The position numbers and the translations under genes were made by a program. From Ichthyophonus hoferi (taxonomy: Eukaryota > Opisthokonta > Ichthyosporea > Ichthyophonida > Ichthyophonidae): a stretch of DNA of 20,470 nt. Below are positions 17,419 through 20,470 of the stretch, in pieces. Location of the stretch: NCBI GenBank assembly GCA_002751075.1, contig NAOQ01000222.1, positions 87,441-107,910 on the forward strand. Direction: 5' to 3'. How positions within the stretch are numbered: position 1 is the first letter of the stretch; every line of letters begins with the position of its first letter. A model generated the notes under the pieces. That model searched no databases. It saw only the letters and a list, made by a program, of their open reading frames with translations, and was not told the DNA's origin.

Positions 17419-17503
17419 CAGTTGGCTTTCTTGGTAACTAACAACTAATAAAAAACCAGTTGCTGTAGTTACTGGGCTTAATGGAAAGCCTCACTATTTG
17501 GCA

Positions 17504-17511
17504 TTTATATA
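17504..17511 (-). promoter_or_regulatory. TATA-like box of the SUMO protease gene
   Basis: The minus strand reads TATATAAA-type sequence (ATTTTATATAAATGCC) about 120 bp before the ATG, implying a leader of about 90 nt. AT-rich background makes this tentative. Confidence 0.3.
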
Positions 17512-17519
17512 AAATTATA

Positions 17520-19100
17520 TATACACATCGATCTATACGATATATTTTAAAACAAAAAGAAGCACAAAAAAGAGTGGTAGAGAGTGGTTGAGGTAGTCAC
17601 TTTTTATTGCTAACTACAAAACATGCGTGCCTTTGTAGTATAGGTTATAGAATAATAATATCATATAATTCAACACAGTAATATAATATGTCCAAGTGTA
17701 TAGCATATATGTATGTCAAAAATACCTGCGACATATAATTACATACTATACTCTTACATACTATATGATTTATGTATATGAATTCTTGCTTGTTATTATT
17801 CGTTTTATTATTCTTAGATTAGATTAATGTAAATAGAAACAAAAGTCCTAATATATTATATTGTGTTATACAATATGCTATAGTATTATATTACATTATA
17901 TCACATTATTATTGTAAAATATAATTAAAATTATATAATATTATATTATATTATATTATATTATCTTAGGCCCCGTTGAGAAAAGTATGACGACATGTAT
18001 TAAATGTTTCTTTAACATTTTATGATACAAAATTTAAAGTATTGTAATGTTAAGCGTGGATAGGGTTATTTTTAATTTAATTTATAAATATTTCTTTTCT
18101 AATATATCAACTGGATCTCATAACTCAGGTGTCAGTATATATATCTGACAATGTGTTTAATGATATTTGAAATACTGTAAATAAGATGAATTTTATTAAG
18201 TCTTTTAATAGTAAATATGTATTAGAATATTTTTGTTCATTTATTTCACATACCTTTATTCTATATATATTGTATTTTGAAATAACAGCATTCCAACTGC
18301 AGTATTAATTTAGCATGTTTTACTCAATTGGTTATTAAACTATAGGAATAAGTGGTTGGACTAGAAAAATATTACTTCCGTTAAATTGATTAATTGTAAT
18401 TTATTTATATTACAAAATACAATATAAAATATAATATAATGTGAAATAACACCTTAACCATATTTAAACTTTATAATTTTAAAGATCGTATATATTTCAA
18501 AATGGAAATCATGACCCAAAGTTAATAGATAACTGACTTGAATTAGTTCCATTCAAATGTGTGTTACGGAATGAATATTTACATAACTTGGATATTTCTT
18601 TTTACAGCTGTAACTACTTAATATTATTAGTAATTACTAGTGTATATGGTCTGAAAGTAGCCTCTGTATGTAAGGGTTCATGTGAAGCATTCCCTAAGCC
18701 GATGTTTCCTCAATTTTAAATGGATCTAGTTACAGGGATTGATTATGTCTTTACTTATTTCCAACAGTCTGATAATTTAGTAACTAACTATATTATACTC
18801 CCTTTAATTACTCATTGAAGGGTCCAACCTTTAGGGTTCATTATACAGCCAAAAGGTAGGAAATGTGCTAAATACTGCATCAAACAACATATAAAAAATT
18901 GTCAAAATTATAAAACTTTTGTTGAGTTCACTGCTTTTGATTGAGAGTTGCAATCACAAGCAATCACGCTATTCACTACTATGCCTGATTACATTATATG
19001 ATTGAGACCATAATTCCTAAGGTTCTTAGGATTCTAATGCACCAATTGTTACTGGAATAATTACTTACTCAATACCTTAACATATTAAATATTATGGCAA
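17520..19100. other. Intergenic upstream of the protease gene, nothing firm
   Basis: AT-rich DNA with a (TTATA)n run at about 17934-17965. A plus-strand frame at about 18640-18720 gives a short Cys-containing peptide without recognisable family or splice signals. No RNA gene seen. Confidence 0.4.
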
Positions 19101-19109
19101 TTATATTTT

Positions 19110-19400
19110 TTATATGTTATTGTAATAGAATACATTTTTCTACATCTAGACAAGTTACAAAGTAGGTATGTTAAGTTATTAACTTTATTAAAAATATTGT
19201 TATCGGTAGAAATAGAATAGAACCAGTTTATTGTGAAATGATTGATGAACATGAATCTGAATCCATCTGCAATACAACAAAATATATAGTACATAGAAAG
19301 TTATGCTATACAAAATTTAAATGCTTGGCATTTTAATGGAAACAGGATTGACCCCAATTAACAAATTGAATGTGGTGGAGCTAGTCATAGAGTCAAAGCC
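19110..19400. repeat. Diverged dispersed repeat, right copy
   Basis: Partner of 950-1250, same orientation, offset about 18.15-18.17 kb (anchors at 19193 and 19389). Divergence is substantial outside the anchors. No protein family is recognised in either copy. Confidence 0.5.
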
Positions 19401-20028
19401 TGTTGACTAAAAAGCGGTAATTTTTTTGAATCATACTTGCTCCACTGAATTGCAATCGTGATATCTCCGTTGAGTCTATTTTAATCCAGGGTCTTTCAGA
19501 AACTACTGTGTCAGCATATATAGATGCTTTGTTGGTATTTACAATAACTGTAGAAAGAAAAGCATGATTATTTTCTGTGTGGAGATATACCAATAATATT
19601 TATTGTTTTGAATCTTTCTTCTGTTTAAGCTTTCTTTTATGCTTGTTTATAGTCTTGTAAATGGGACTGATTGCTTTATGTGCCTGATTGGGTGCATGTC
19701 AAATAGATTTGGTTTATTTATTTTAATACTTCCAAAAGGTTAACCTGATGGTTGATGTTGTTTAATCATATATGATTAAAAATATAAAGAACACTAGCAC
19801 TACTAAAAAAATTTTATACACTTACACAAGTAAAATAATCATAAGTATTTACCAACTATATCAAACCTTATGTTGTACTGCACACTATTCTACATTCTTG
19901 ATTGATTTAGACCCAATGTCAGCATTAATAAATTGATAAATTGATGCAATAGTACTTTATGTTTCTATTAATAAAGTTATTTATAATAACCTTTTTAAAA
20001 CAACACTGCTACTTGATAATTCAGTAAT
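19400..20028. other. Intergenic, no gene accepted
   Basis: A 66-codon minus-strand frame at 19393-19593 has mixed composition but no family resemblance or splice support. Part of this stretch may belong to the LTR suggested at its right side. Confidence 0.35.
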
Positions 20029-20215
20029 ATGTAGAAAATATAAACAAACTACGGTATGTGTTGAACTAGTGTACTATACAGATTGTTGTCCCTGTTGTGG
20101 TGGTCACTTAAATAGGAGCCTTAGCAATCATGAGATCACAGGATGTAATTGGTAATCATAATGAATAACGTGATCACTTGCAATCATGATCTCCAATCTA
20201 AAACTGATCTCAACA
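20029..20215 (-). mobile_element. Possible 3' LTR of a Copia-like element (right edge firm, left edge a guess)
   Basis: On the minus strand a purine run AAGGGGA is followed by TGTTGAGATCAG, the arrangement of polypurine tract and LTR start, with TG as expected. A TATTTAA box lies about 100 bp inside (20114-20108). The end at TTTTCTACA (20029) is only one candidate; no second LTR is in the window for comparison. Confidence 0.35.
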
Positions 20216-20470
20216 TCCCCTTATGAATGGTATGCAAGGCAAGGTGTGTGGGAAAAAAACCAGGGTTCATACATTTTCATGAGGACCTTGGTCTTCCTGT
20301 AGTTTATTGGTAAAATGGCTATGGCGAATCAGTCTGCTGTTGTGAGGTTGGTAGGGCATGGTAGAATTTCAAACTTTTTGTGAGTAATACAATTCTTGAT
20401 GTACCAGTACTGATGTTTTCCAATGCGTGGATGGAAGCCTTGCCTGCATTTGCACAACTCAGCTGCTTGG
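20216..20470 (-). mobile_element. Ty1/Copia-like pol fossil, C-terminal RNase H end, cut by the window edge
   Basis: The minus strand carries a stretch resembling the end of Copia-type RNase H: FHPRIGKHQYWYIK followed by FEILPCPTNLTTAD, against the family pattern H-x-R-T-KHI-x-x-RYHF-I ... PT-x-x-x-x-AD. It ends shortly before the presumed polypurine tract. The piece looks broken (at least one break) and old. Most of the element would lie beyond the right end of the window. Confidence 0.45.

Noticed and set aside
18640-18720. Plus-strand short frame with two cysteines
   Set aside because: No start, splice sites or family resemblance; surrounding frame is not open.

Overview
The window looks like AT-rich nuclear DNA (by eye about two-thirds A+T) from an invertebrate animal. 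The evidence is a many-exon gene with GT-AG introns, introns packed with AT-rich simple repeats, a saposin-A-type secreted protein, a MITE-like hairpin and a retroelement fossil. The phylum cannot be fixed from the sequence.

The main content is one large minus-strand gene, from about 17384 (ATG) to 2609 (stop), not visible as a single reading frame. Reading the minus strand exon by exon and requiring GT-AG borders and matching codon phase gives a 22-exon model. Its coding sequence is 3060 nt (1019 aa plus stop) with every junction in phase. The product is a SENP6/SENP7-type SUMO protease (Ulp family, peptidase C48). The catalytic residues are all present: His652 in HWY, Asp697 in VVFDSL, Gln746 and Cys752 in PQQDNYCDCG. 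A SENP6/7-like conserved region lies upstream (residues about 297-455), and low-complexity tails carry two candidate SUMO-interaction motifs. The gene appears intact. Exons 9-22 are well supported, exons 4-8 fairly well, and exons 1-3 rest mainly on splice phase and composition.

Left flank (1-2600): a short plus-strand gene for a 75-aa secreted SapA-domain protein (660-887) with a TATA-like stretch and a CRE-type palindrome upstream; a diverged repeat whose partner lies about 18.15 kb away near 19.1-19.4 kb; a 227-bp inverted-repeat element (2050-2276); and the polyadenylation signal of the protease gene (2553-2558).

Introns of the protease gene hold simple-repeat tracts, a 12-bp minisatellite, a 35-bp triplicate, a homopurine run, a tRNA-like (SINE-like) fragment, a 1.1-kb CATATC/CATACC satellite with a 153-bp tandem duplication, and two dense clusters of CCAAT boxes.

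Right flank (17400-20470): the likely promoter and a small upstream ORF of the protease gene, a long stretch with no recognisable gene, the second copy of the flanking repeat, and at the very edge a broken Ty1/Copia-like pol end followed by a possible LTR start, both on the minus strand.

The two genes diverge in role: the SapA protein is predicted to be secreted, while the SUMO protease would act in the nucleus on SUMO chains. Nothing in the sequence links them functionally.
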